Positions 49,798 through 57,889 of a DNA stretch of 64,000 bases are shown here, piece by piece. Source of the DNA: JAIVJN01 sp036732565. GTDB taxonomy: Bacteria; Acidobacteriota; Vicinamibacteria; Vicinamibacterales; UBA2999. Both the position numbers and the translations under genes were made by a program. The DNA lies in contig DAINCF010000001.1 in assembly GCA_036732565.1 (NCBI GenBank), positions 1 through 64,000 of the forward strand, in the 5' to 3' direction. Within the stretch, counting starts at the first letter, position 1, and each line of letters opens with the position of its first letter. The notes below the pieces were generated by a model. It saw only the letters and a list, made by a program, of their open reading frames with translations, ran no database searches and had not been told where the DNA came from.

Positions 49798-51231
49798 TCA
49801 ACGTCCTTTGAGGGCGTTCCGCAGGCTGTCGGCCAGCGATCCAAGCGACGTCGATGGCTCGGCATCTCGTCTCGCGGCGTAGTCGCGCAGCTCGGTCTGC
49901 TCGCGCTGCTCGGCGACGGCCTTCTTGCTCACACGAATGCGGCGTCCCGAGGGGTCGACCTCGAGCACCGCGACCTCCACCTCGCTGCCGACGGGGAACG
50001 CCTTTCGCACGTCCATCGTCCGCTCCAGGCCCGTTTCCGCGAGGGGCATCAATCCGCTGCGCCCAGGCGCCAGGAATACGAACACGCCGAACGGCTCGTG
50101 ACGTTCGACCTTGCCGGTGACGATCGCGCCAGGTACAATCGCGCCTCGGGGGAACTGCGCGCTCGCGGCTCGTGAGGATGCCTCGTCGACGAGCGCGACG
50201 CCGATGCGCTTCTGCGCGACGTCGATGCTCAGGATCTCGAACGCGCCGGTCATGCCGACGGTGACAGATGCGGCCCAAGCGCCAGGGCGACCCGTCGGGG
50301 CAAACGTCGAGGCGTGCGCCAACCCTTCGATACCCGGCTCCAACTCCACGAACGCGCCGAAATCGGCGACGCGCGTGACCCGGCCCGCCCGCACGTGTCC
50401 CACCGCATAATTCGTGGCCACCATCGTCCACGGATCGTCGAGCAGCTGCTTCAATCCGAGCGAGATCTTCTGCGTCGCCTCGTCGACGCGCAGCACCTTC
50501 ACGGTGATCGCGTCACCGGGCGCCACGACGTCCTGAGGGTTGGCGACGCGCGCCCAGCTCATCTCCGACACGTGAAGCAGTCCCTGAATGCCACCGCCGA
50601 GATCCACGAACGCGCCGAACTCCAGGACAGACGCGACACGCCCGGTGAGCACCGCGCCGACCACGATCGACGTGCGCACGTTCGCCGCCGCGGCCAGTTG
50701 CTCCTCCTCGAGATGCTTGCGCCGCGAGACGACGATGTCCTTGCCGCCGTTCTTGTACTCGATGATGCGGAACGCGTACGCCTGCCCCTCGTGTACCGCC
50801 GGATCCACGGTTCGGACGACGTCGATCTGCGACAGGGGGCAGAAGGCGCGCTCGCGGCCGATGCGCACCTCGTAGCCACCTTTCACGGCCTGCACCACCT
50901 TGCCTTCCACGGCAAGCCCGTTTCGGAACGCGTCCTCCAGCTCCCGCTGCGTGGCGGCGTTGCGCACGCCCTTGCGGGAGAGCACGATGCCACCACTGGT
51001 GGAGACGACCCTCGCCTGAAGGCGATCGCCGATTGCGACTTCGACGTCGCCGTCGGCGTCTTTCAACTCCTCGATGTCGATCTGGGCCTCGCCTTTTCCA
51101 CCCACGTCGACGAACGCGACCTCAGGGCCGATTGCGACGATCGTGCCCTCGATGGTCTCGCCTCGCTCGAACCGCCGCGCCTTGAGAGACGCTTCGAACA
51201 TCGCGGCGAAATCTTCCTCTTGCTCGCTCAC
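49798..51231 (-). CDS. Multi-S1-domain RNA-binding protein (RpsA-like)
   Basis: Cytoplasmic RNA-binding protein, 477 aa. At least five S1/OB-fold repeats are visible: GETIEGTIVAIGPEVAFVDV, a second repeat with VEGKVVQAVKGGYEVRIG, VLTGRVASVLEFGAFVDLGG (very standard), HVRAGRVTRVADFGAFVELE and VTGKVERHEPFGVFVFLAPG. Ribosomal S1 has four to six such repeats, so it may be the S1 protein or a paralogue; no cytidylate kinase gene, the usual neighbour, is present. A GTG at 51231 has TAGGAG five bases upstream, better spaced than the GTG six bases earlier. Its leader abuts a dispersed repeat at 51244-51321. Confidence 0.9.
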   Translation of the reverse strand: MSEQEEDFAAMFEASLKARRFERGETIEGTIVAIGPEVAFVDVGGKGEAQIDIEELKDADGDVEVAIGDRLQARVVSTSGGIVLSRKGVRNAATQRELEDAFRNGLAVEGKVVQAVKGGYEVRIGRERAFCPLSQIDVVRTVDPAVHEGQAYAFRIIEYKNGGKDIVVSRRKHLEEEQLAAAANVRTSIVVGAVLTGRVASVLEFGAFVDLGGGIQGLLHVSEMSWARVANPQDVVAPGDAITVKVLRVDEATQKISLGLKQLLDDPWTMVATNYAVGHVRAGRVTRVADFGAFVELEPGIEGLAHASTFAPTGRPGAWAASVTVGMTGAFEILSIDVAQKRIGVALVDEASSRAASAQFPRGAIVPGAIVTGKVERHEPFGVFVFLAPGRSGLMPLAETGLERTMDVRKAFPVGSEVEVAVLEVDPSGRRIRVSKKAVAEQREQTELRDYAARRDAEPSTSLGSLADSLRNALKGR

Positions 51232-51243
51232 TCGCACTCCTAA

Positions 51244-51321
51244 TGGAGCGTATCGACAGGATGACTACCGCCTGCCGAGCGCTCGGGGACCAGTTTCCGG
51301 GCCGTTCCTACGGAACGGCCC
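51244..51321. repeat. Dispersed repeat family 2, copy B (78 bp, inverted relative to copy A)
   Basis: Reverse complement of the element at 20940-21016: same hairpin at one end (GGGCCGTTCCGTAGGAACGG) and same GATACGCTCCA at the other, with scattered changes between. This copy lies directly before the ribosome-binding site of the S1-domain gene, so it may form part of that gene's leader. Confidence 0.8.
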
Positions 51322-51369
51322 GATTGTGATTTCAACGGTTTTGTCCCACCAGGAACAGCCAGCTCGTGA

Positions 51370-51849
51370 TTATACGGGTGGCGCTTCCAGGTCTTGCGTG
51401 ACGTCCACCCATTCGGCACGAACCAACGCGGCCATCCGCACGGGATCGATCCGCACGGCGGCACGCGACGCCCCGGCGGCAGGGAAGACCTCAGAGAACG
51501 CGCGCAGCGACACGTCGCAATAGACCTGCACCCCGTCCGGCACCCCGAACGGGCACACTCCACCGATCGGATGGCCCGTTGCCGCTTCCACTTCCGATGT
51601 CTCCAGGAACCGGGCCTTGGTCCGAAACGTGTCCTTGTACTTCCGGTTGTCGAGACGCGCGTCCCCGCGGGTGACGATGAGGATGACGCTCCTGTCCACG
51701 CGCAGCGAGAGCGTCTTCGCGATCTGTGCCGGTGCGACTCCAAGGGCCTCGGCTGCGAGAGCCACGGTCGCGGTGCTGGCGTCGAGTTGGATGACCTCCA
51801 CGTCAGGCGCCGTGTCGGCCAGGAACTTCCTCACCGCGTCAACACCCAT
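51370..51849 (-). CDS. YbaK/EbsC-family aminoacyl-tRNA deacylase
   Basis: Editing-domain protein of the YbaK/ProX superfamily, 159 aa, expected to hydrolyse mischarged aminoacyl-tRNA. Features are ASTATVALAAEALGVAPAQI, AKTLSLRVDRSVILIVTRGD with the conserved Lys, a GHPIGGVCPFG motif (substrate pocket) and CDVSLRAFSEVFPAAGAS. Normal length, cytoplasmic. It follows the cupin gene by 16 bases and is likely cotranscribed with it. Confidence 0.92.
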   Translation of the reverse strand: MGVDAVRKFLADTAPDVEVIQLDASTATVALAAEALGVAPAQIAKTLSLRVDRSVILIVTRGDARLDNRKYKDTFRTKARFLETSEVEAATGHPIGGVCPFGVPDGVQVYCDVSLRAFSEVFPAAGASRAAVRIDPVRMAALVRAEWVDVTQDLEAPPV

Positions 51850-51865
51850 CGACCCTCCTCGGACA

Positions 51866-52450
51866 TCAGTCGAAGATACCGTCCTTGGGTAGATTCCAAC
51901 CTTCGCCCATCGATGACGGCACGTTCAGCACCTGTGAATCGCCCCCCGGCGCCCACCAGACATACAAGAGCTCCAGCGTCGTGTCGCCGGTGTTGCGCAT
52001 CCTATGGTGCACGTTCGGTGATGTGTGGATCGCGGTCCCAGGCGTCGCGCCGAAGGTTTCGGCGCCAACAGTCCACTCGGCGATGCCGCGGAGGACGTAA
52101 TAGAGCTCGGGAGCCGGGTGGAAGTGGAATGGGTAGACGCTGCCGCGGTCCAAGTGGAGGACGCCCATGCGGATCTCGGCATTCGCGATGCCCTTCCACG
52201 CGGCAGCCTGTGCATCCTGCCAGTTCGAGATCCACCCGACGAGCTCTCTGTAGCGGTACGTCTTGCGGAACCACTCGGGGTAGCGGCTCGTGGTCATCCA
52301 AGGCAGGTCTTCCATGGATACATGAATCCGCGCTGGAGGCGCTTTGGTCGCGTCGGCCCTACTGTCCTGATCGCTGGTGCTTCCCGTGACCATCGGGCCT
52401 ACGAACGCTCCCATCGCAATGCCAAGAAGCAAAGCTGCTTTCCAGTGCAT
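51866..52450 (-). CDS. Secreted cupin-domain protein
   Basis: Cupin of 194 aa with a signal peptide (MHWKAALLLGIAMGAFV). The cupin core has PFHFHPAPELYYVLRG (metal ligands H, H, E) and HTSPNVHHRMRNTG (the last His), flanked by a conserved SMEDLPWMTTSRYPEWF. Exported cupins of this kind are usually metal-dependent isomerases, dioxygenases or lyases, but no specific group can be named. Upstream of and probably cotranscribed with the YbaK gene. Confidence 0.85.
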   Translation of the reverse strand: MHWKAALLLGIAMGAFVGPMVTGSTSDQDSRADATKAPPARIHVSMEDLPWMTTSRYPEWFRKTYRYRELVGWISNWQDAQAAAWKGIANAEIRMGVLHLDRGSVYPFHFHPAPELYYVLRGIAEWTVGAETFGATPGTAIHTSPNVHHRMRNTGDTTLELLYVWWAPGGDSQVLNVPSSMGEGWNLPKDGIFD

Positions 52451-52563
52451 GATCCAATCCTGCAGAGCGGCGAAGACTCATTGAGGTCGTCTTGCTTGAC
52501 GGACCTACTGCGTCCGATGCCGCCCTCCTGGGCCTGGATACATCGTGCGGCGCGGGACGCAGG

Positions 52564-52989
52564 CTAGAGAGACACGGGGCCGCTCCAGCGCGTCCGTACG
52601 AGCATGTAGATGATCCATCCCATCGGGCCGAACATCAGTGTCAAGAACAGGCACGGGACCAGCAGCCACCGCGGCACGCCGCGCTCGACGCTGTCGCGTG
52701 CTTCCCACGTGCCGATCAGCAGATCGAACGCGAGATAGTGCAGCCAGCCGGCGAGCAACAGCCACGGATTCGCGAAGAGCACCGCGACACCGGCGAGCGT
52801 GGAGAAGCTCCCCTCCGCTCGCGGAAACACCGCAATCACAATCGCGATGTAGGCCACGGCGAAGAGCGCCGGGACGGCTTTCCCAGCCATTACATCGGTC
52901 ACCCAGCGACGGTGCGGGAGTAACGCAAGAAGAATCCAGCCGAGCACGGAAAGCAGGTTCGCGATCGAGAAGATCTGTTCGACGGTCAT
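52564..52989 (-). CDS. ABA4-like (DUF4281) membrane protein
   Basis: Four-helix membrane protein, 141 aa, resembling the ABA4/DUF4281 family (plant members are required for neoxanthin synthesis; bacterial roles unclear). Segments: NLLSVLGWILLALLPHRRW, FANPWLLLAGWLHYLAFDL, GTWEARDS and FGPMGWIIYMLVR. The His in LHYLAFDLLIG is conserved in the family as I recall it. It follows the membrane protein gene at 53000 by ten bases, so both should be cotranscribed under the TetR operator. Confidence 0.85.
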   Translation of the reverse strand: MTVEQIFSIANLLSVLGWILLALLPHRRWVTDVMAGKAVPALFAVAYIAIVIAVFPRAEGSFSTLAGVAVLFANPWLLLAGWLHYLAFDLLIGTWEARDSVERGVPRWLLVPCLFLTLMFGPMGWIIYMLVRTRWSGPVSL

Positions 52990-52999
52990 GATGCGCCCT

Positions 53000-53827
53000 T
53001 CAGATGGCTAACAGCGGAACACCGCGGAGTGCCTGTATCAGCAGCATCACGTACAACGCCGCATAGCTTGCGGCCGCGATCAGCACCAGAGGCACGCGCG
53101 CCTCCTGGCGGATCCGCAAGCCTGCGAGGAGGAGCGCGACCAGCGACAGCGCCTGGATCGCGTGCAACCCGAAGAAGTGCGGCACGCGGAGGTCGCCATG
53201 GGTCGTGCTCCATCCGGTGCCGATCAGGCCGGGACCGCCGTCGGGCGCGCCAACCGTATGGGCGCCGGTGATGGGCAAGCCTTCGCCGGCGCGCGCGGCT
53301 GCCAATTGCGCCGCTGTCGGGACCGTCATCACTCCACCGGTCAGCGCGCCAACGATCGTGAGACACATGCCGAAGCGCAGTGCCCAGCCGAGCGACCTGT
53401 CTTCGAAACGTTGCCGCCACAGCGCGACGGCGACCGCAATGGTCACCATCGTCTGGGCGACAATCGCCCCTCCCATGATCCTGAACAGCGTGGTGTCGAT
53501 GACCGTCGTGTTGTTGAAATGGCTCGTCGTCCCTCGCCATGCCTGGCCGCCGATGATGGCGATCTCGAGCAGCATGGTCAGCGCCGTGAACCAGCCGACG
53601 AACCGTCGCGTGCGCGTCCACTCGGGTATGAACGTGAACATCCACGCCAGGGTGACGGTGTAGATAGTGATGGAGACGGCGAACTTGGCCGGCTTGAGCC
53701 AGGCGGGCGCGCCGGTGATGACGGTCGGATCCAGCACCAGCCCAACGATGGCGCCGGCCAAGACGACCACCATCAGCGCGGCGGTCGCCATGAGCTCCGG
53801 GCTGGTTCGCCACAATCGTTGCACCAT
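53000..53827 (-). CDS. Polytopic membrane protein next to TetR regulator
   Basis: Membrane protein of about 275 aa with seven or so helices (for example MATAALMVVVLAGAIVGLVL, TMLLEIAIIGGQAW, FFGLHAIQALSLVALLLAG). Recognisable pieces are WLKPAKFAVSITIYTVTLAW and HGDLRVPHFFGLHAIQ, the latter recurrent in a family of uncharacterised bacterial membrane proteins. The start at 53827 is chosen because GAGGAG lies seven bases upstream; ATGs at 53842 and 53848 have none. Upstream of ABA4-like gene, divergent from TetR; its promoter overlaps the TetR operator. Confidence 0.8.
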   Translation of the reverse strand: MVQRLWRTSPELMATAALMVVVLAGAIVGLVLDPTVITGAPAWLKPAKFAVSITIYTVTLAWMFTFIPEWTRTRRFVGWFTALTMLLEIAIIGGQAWRGTTSHFNNTTVIDTTLFRIMGGAIVAQTMVTIAVAVALWRQRFEDRSLGWALRFGMCLTIVGALTGGVMTVPTAAQLAAARAGEGLPITGAHTVGAPDGGPGLIGTGWSTTHGDLRVPHFFGLHAIQALSLVALLLAGLRIRQEARVPLVLIAAASYAALYVMLLIQALRGVPLLAI

Positions 53828-53857
53828 GGCTACACTCCTCATCGGCATGTAATCATT

Positions 53858-53887
53858 GTCAACATAGAATGTTGACTCTGTCAACAT
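53858..53887. promoter_or_regulatory. TetR operator: inverted repeat plus extra half-site
   Basis: GTCAACATAGAATGTTGAC at 53858-53876 is a perfect inverted repeat (eight-base arms, three-base centre). A third copy of the half-site GTCAACAT lies at 53880-53887, with half-site starts 22 bases apart. It sits in the 81-bp gap between the TetR gene and the membrane-protein operon, as expected for autoregulation and repression of the neighbour. Confidence 0.75.
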
Positions 53888-53908
53888 GTAAGGTTACGAT
53901 CCTCGCGT

Positions 53909-54550
53909 ATGAGTGGTTCGACGGTGAGGCGGCCGCGGAGGAAACGAGCTGGTCAGTACCATCACGGCGACCTCCGCCGTGCCCTCATCGATCAGGCGCT
54001 GCGGACCATCGACAAGCCGGGCGGGGAAGGGCTCACGCTCCGTGGCGTCGGCGATGCGCTCGGCGTGTCGCGGACCGCGCTCTACCGCCACTTTTCCGAT
54101 AAGCAGGCGCTGGTCGCCGCCGTCGCGCGCGAAGGCTTCCGGATGCTGCGGTTGGCGCTCGTGGAAGCGTGGGAGCACCATGGCGGCGGCGGTACGGGCT
54201 TCGAGGCGATGGGCGAGGCGTACGTGCGATTTGCCGTCGCGCATCCTTCGCATTACCGGGTGATGTTCGGGCGCTTCGTCGAGTCGGGCGCGCGCGATCC
54301 CGAGCTCATCGAAGAAGCCGAGGCCGCGTTCCAGGCGTTGGTGGATGCTCTTGTGGAACTACAGCGTGACGGACAGGCGCGCCGTGACGATCCCGTCATG
54401 CTGGCGCGATTCGTGTGGGCGGTCACGCATGGCATCGCGATGCTGGTCATCGACGGGCAACTGCGCGAGTGTGATGAGTCGGGGATGACGCTGAATCAGT
54501 ATGCCGCGGAGCGGATCCGAGCCGCGATCGCCATTTCGTCGTTATCCTGA
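53909..54550 (+). CDS. TetR/AcrR-family transcriptional regulator
   Basis: Regulator of 213 aa. The N-terminal helix-turn-helix is LTLRGVGDALGVSRTALYRHF (about residues 42-62), preceded by a basic arm (RRPRRKRAGQYHHGD). The C-terminal part (FAVAHPSHYRVMFG) is typical of the TetR subgroup with a WHG-type ligand domain. Divergent from the operon for a membrane protein and the ABA4-like protein, with the operator between. Its end overlaps the convergent DinB gene by nine bases. Confidence 0.92.
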   Translation: MSGSTVRRPRRKRAGQYHHGDLRRALIDQALRTIDKPGGEGLTLRGVGDALGVSRTALYRHFSDKQALVAAVAREGFRMLRLALVEAWEHHGGGGTGFEAMGEAYVRFAVAHPSHYRVMFGRFVESGARDPELIEEAEAAFQALVDALVELQRDGQARRDDPVMLARFVWAVTHGIAMLVIDGQLRECDESGMTLNQYAAERIRAAIAISSLS

Positions 54551-55063
54551 CGATGGGGGAGTTGAACGCCGCTTGCCCCTCCAGACATCCCACGTGAACG
54601 GCCCGGCGTCATCATTGCCGATCGGATGGCCCGACAGCTTGAGTGCCAGCTTGATCTGGCCGTGATGGTAGCCCTCGTGCCACAGCATGAGCTGGAGCAT
54701 CAGGATCGGGTGGTCGTAGTTCAGGTCCATGTCCCGACCGGCCAGCACCCTCCCCCTTACCGCGTCCCGCACGGCCTTGGCGCTGTCGGTCAGCATCTGC
54801 GCGATGCGATCGCGGTCACGTTCGACCACCCACTCGTCCTCCGGCACCGTCCTGGCGAACTCGGGGGCCTCCTCGAAGACCGAGATGAGCCGCTCATGGT
54901 GCATGTGCATGAACTGCTGCGCGACGGACGGGCTGCTCTCCATCGCCTTCGCCTCCAGCCCGCCTTCAGGGAGAGCGTGTAGCAGGTTGAGCATGATGGC
55001 GTTGCTCCGGTCCCAGGAATCCAGCAGAGCCTCGAGCAGACCTTGCTCCGGCGCACTCGACAT
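54542..55063 (-). CDS. DinB-family protein
   Basis: Four-helix DinB superfamily protein of about 173 aa. Ligand candidates are in QQFMHMHHERL and WHEGYHHGQIKLAL, with the latter typical of the family. The start at 55063 (MSSAPEQGLLEALL) is chosen; ATGs at 55075 and 55087 are possible. Single gene, convergent with TetR. Third DinB of the window; the three share only the fold, so they are not recent duplicates. Confidence 0.85.
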   Translation of the reverse strand: MSSAPEQGLLEALLDSWDRSNAIMLNLLHALPEGGLEAKAMESSPSVAQQFMHMHHERLISVFEEAPEFARTVPEDEWVVERDRDRIAQMLTDSAKAVRDAVRGRVLAGRDMDLNYDHPILMLQLMLWHEGYHHGQIKLALKLSGHPIGNDDAGPFTWDVWRGKRRSTPPSSG

Positions 55064-55117
55064 GTCCGTTCCCATAGTGGGCAGCATAGCCGTTGCTCGG
55101 CACGTCCGCGTAAACCT

Positions 55118-55468
55118 CTAGCGCACCTTCTTCTTGCGCTTCGTGCTCACATAGCGGTGGGCGCCGCCGACGAGATCCCGAAGCGCATCTGGATGCACGC
55201 GCGCCAGGCGGACGAGAACACACGGATAGGCCACGTAGTGTTCCTTGAGGTAGTAGGTGTCCGGATCCTCTTCGATGAGCGCATCCCGGTCGGTGAAGTC
55301 CATCATCACGACCAACGTGTCTGGCTCGGCAGACTTGTGCGACGCGATGCACGCGAACATCTTCCCGCGCACCTTCAAGGTCGGCTGCCCCCAGGTGGTG
55401 GTGACCTCCACGTCCGGCAGGGAGCGACCAATGGACTCGACCAGCTTGAACCTGTTGCTGCGCGGCAT
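55118..55468 (-). CDS. MmcQ/YjbR-family protein
   Basis: Small protein of the MmcQ/YjbR superfamily (double-wing DNA-binding-like fold), 116 aa. The body shows VEVTTTWGQPTLKVRGKMFACI, LVVMMDFTDRDALIEEDPD and YYLKEHYVAYPCVLVRLARV, the usual layout, with a basic C-terminus (STKRKKKVR). DNA binding is assumed for the family and has little direct support. Lies 54 bases downstream of nothing in particular; monocistronic. Confidence 0.88.
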   Translation of the reverse strand: MPRSNRFKLVESIGRSLPDVEVTTTWGQPTLKVRGKMFACIASHKSAEPDTLVVMMDFTDRDALIEEDPDTYYLKEHYVAYPCVLVRLARVHPDALRDLVGGAHRYVSTKRKKKVR

Positions 55469-55542
55469 CGGCCCCGCCTGATCTTACGACCGCTGCGCAA
55501 ATCGTCGATAGGCTCGACTACTCCTGAATCGATTCGCCGCCG

Positions 55543-56565
55543 TTACTTGTAGGCCACACCGGCACTGGCGGGCCCTGCCAGTGGGATCACTTCCGTGGAG
55601 CTGAAGCCGGCTTGGCGACACCACCCGAAGAAGTCCGCGGCGGTGAAATCGAAGGCGTCGCCGAACTCGATCAGCATGTTGAGCGACATCATCAGCCCAA
55701 AGGCATTCTCGCGGCGGGCGTCATCGATCAGATTCTCCACGACGATGAAGGCGCCGCCTGGTGGCAGGGCGTCGTAGGCGGCTCGGACGAGGTGCATCTT
55801 TTTCTCGAGGTTCCAGTCGTGGAGGATCATCCCCATCGTAATCACGTCGGCTTTCGGCAACGGCTCCGCGAAGAAATCGAGCGCCTGTGCCGAGATCCGA
55901 TCGGCGAGTCCCGCGGCCGCGATCTTCCGTTCCGCGATCGCCGTGGCGGCCGGGAGGTCGACCGAGGTGAATCGAAGATGCGGGTGTCTCCTGGCCACGA
56001 GCATCGACAGTTGGCCGGTCGCGCCGCCCACATCACAGACCGTGCGGTACCGCGAAAAATCGAACTTGTCGGCAAAGGCTTGGAAGTTGGCCAACGAGAT
56101 GCCGCTCATGGCATCCATGAACTGCTCGAGCCGCTCGGGCTTGCTGTACAGCTCGGCGAACATCGATGTGCCGGTGTGCTTGATCTCGTTCTGCGCGCAG
56201 CCGGTGCGGAGCCCTTCGGTGAGGTCGCCCCAGTACCGGTAGAGGCGGGCGTTGGCCATCTCCAACATGCCGCCGACGAACTGCGGGCTGTTCCGATCCA
56301 GAAACGCGGCGGTGTCCGACGTATTGCGATAGCGCGCCTCGCGGCCATCGCCGTCGCGGTCGAGAAACCGCAGCGCCACGAGCGTGTCGAAGAAATCGGG
56401 ATTGGCTCGCGGATGCAGCTGAAGCGCCGACTGCAGCTCGGCACCCGTCATGGACGTGGACCCGAGCTGCGTAAAGAGCTCCAGCTCCACCGCCGAGAGC
56501 AGGACCTTGGCTGGCCAGAAGGCCAGGCCGACCTCCATGATTCGAGCGGGTGATGCCGTGGTCAT
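55543..56565 (-). CDS. SAM-dependent O-methyltransferase (acetylserotonin-type)
   Basis: Class I methyltransferase of the plant-type O-methyltransferase (Methyltransf_2) group, about 340 aa. An N-terminal winged-helix dimerisation region (VELELFTQLGSTSMTGAEL) precedes the SAM domain: VCDVGGATGQLSMLVA (motif I), FTSVDLPAA, ISAQALDFFAEPLPKADV and MILHDWNLEKK with the catalytic His. Substrate unknown, often a phenolic or polyketide hydroxyl. Start ATG 56565 (MTTASPARIMEVG). Confidence 0.9.
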   Translation of the reverse strand: MTTASPARIMEVGLAFWPAKVLLSAVELELFTQLGSTSMTGAELQSALQLHPRANPDFFDTLVALRFLDRDGDGREARYRNTSDTAAFLDRNSPQFVGGMLEMANARLYRYWGDLTEGLRTGCAQNEIKHTGTSMFAELYSKPERLEQFMDAMSGISLANFQAFADKFDFSRYRTVCDVGGATGQLSMLVARRHPHLRFTSVDLPAATAIAERKIAAAGLADRISAQALDFFAEPLPKADVITMGMILHDWNLEKKMHLVRAAYDALPPGGAFIVVENLIDDARRENAFGLMMSLNMLIEFGDAFDFTAADFFGWCRQAGFSSTEVIPLAGPASAGVAYK

Positions 56566-56929
56566 GGGCGATAGCATACGGAACTGGCGAGGCTGCCGCA
56601 AAGCAGTATGAGTGTCGAGCCTCGTGCTTGTCCTGACCTCAGAGGGAATTGAGGGGCTCCCGCCGTTCCTCGATACTCAGGCTCCTGGATGGATTCGTGC
56701 AGCAAGAAGCAAGGAGCCTTACATGACGCAATTCACAACGAGCCAACGCCCGTAAACCGATGGCGACGAGCCATCTCTGCGGTAACGGTGCTCGGCACAC
56801 CGCAGGACATGACCCTTCAAGAGCTGCGCGTCGAGTGCTTCTTTCCATTGGATGAAGCGACCGCCACCGCGGCTCGCCGCCTGTTCGATGGTGTTGAGAA
56901 CGCACGCTGATCGGCTGGGACGCAAGGAA
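56566..56929. other. Gene-poor gap, possible small remnant
   Basis: No convincing gene. An AAGGAG-spaced ATG at 56722 opens only a ten-codon frame (MTQFTTSQRP). A later ATG at 56811 gives MTLQELRVECFFPLDEAT and ends at 56910; it may be the tail of a decayed gene, but I do not recognise it. No clear terminator or promoter motif was seen. Confidence 0.4.
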
Positions 56930-57778
56930 TCATGCCTGTTCGCGCGCAAACAGCGCCTCGGCTTCGGCGAAGCCGTAGAAGGTGCGTTCGATCGACTGCC
57001 ACGTCCCGCGCTCGCGCAGCTCCGTGGCGATGTGCTCGAGCGAGCCGAGCATCGCCAGCATCGCCAGTTGCCCGATGCTGACCCTGCTGGCGCCCGCCTC
57101 GAAGAGCTCGGCGGCAGATGGCGCGCCCGGTAGCGCCATGAGACTGATCGGCCCACGCAGCTGATCGACGAGGTGCGCGACGAGCGTGGTGTCGACCAAC
57201 AGCGGAACGAAGATGAGATCCGCCCCCGCCTGGAGGTAGCGTCGGCCGCGTTCGACGGTGAGATCGAGACGCTCGTCGACGTCCGTGCCGAGATTGAGGA
57301 CGAACGTGTCGGTCCTGGCGTTGATGACCAGCGGAATGCCGCGACGGTCCGCGACCGCTCGCGCGGCGGCGATTCGCGCGGACTGCGCGTCGATGTCGAA
57401 CAGGGCGGGCGCACCGCGGTCGTGCGCGTTGTCCTCGAGGTTGATGCCCACGGCCCCCGCGTCGATGACGGCTTCGACCGTCTTCGCCACGTCACCAGCG
57501 GCGCCGCCGTAGCCGGCTTCGATGTCGGCGCTCACGGGACACGAGACCGCGCGCGCGATCCGCGCCACCGCGCGGACCATCGCGTCGCGGCCGATGTGCT
57601 CGGCGTCCTGGACCCCTTCGGAATAGGCAATGCCGGCGCTCGTCGTCCCGATGGCCGTGAAGCCCGCCTTCTCGAAGATCCGCGCGCTGGCTGCGTCCCA
57701 CGCGTTCGGGAGGAGCAATCCGCCGGCCTGGTTCTGATCTCGAAATCGCGCCGCAAGAGCTGTTTGTGCAGGTGTCAT
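56930..57778 (-). CDS. Isocitrate lyase/PEP mutase family protein
   Basis: TIM-barrel C-C or P-C lyase of the ICL/PEPM superfamily, 282 aa. Visible: GGLLLPNAWDAASARIFEKA, AIGTTSAGIAYSEG, VSADIEAGYGG (magnesium-binding D and E), GAVGINLEDNA and INARTDTFVL. Group members include 2-methylisocitrate lyase, oxaloacetate decarboxylase and phosphonopyruvate hydrolase, and nothing here decides; the usual KKCGH motif of isocitrate lyases is absent. Divergent from the AraC gene. Confidence 0.88.
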   Translation of the reverse strand: MTPAQTALAARFRDQNQAGGLLLPNAWDAASARIFEKAGFTAIGTTSAGIAYSEGVQDAEHIGRDAMVRAVARIARAVSCPVSADIEAGYGGAAGDVAKTVEAVIDAGAVGINLEDNAHDRGAPALFDIDAQSARIAAARAVADRRGIPLVINARTDTFVLNLGTDVDERLDLTVERGRRYLQAGADLIFVPLLVDTTLVAHLVDQLRGPISLMALPGAPSAAELFEAGASRVSIGQLAMLAMLGSLEHIATELRERGTWQSIERTFYGFAEAEALFAREQA

Positions 57779-57889
57779 GTATCCCCCGGTCGTCTTCGCA
57801 AGCAGTAGAGCAGTCGAGAGGCGCCGATCGCTTCCAGGATCTTTAGCGGGGTGGTTGTCGGTTATGCTGGCTTCAGGGCCGGTTCAACC

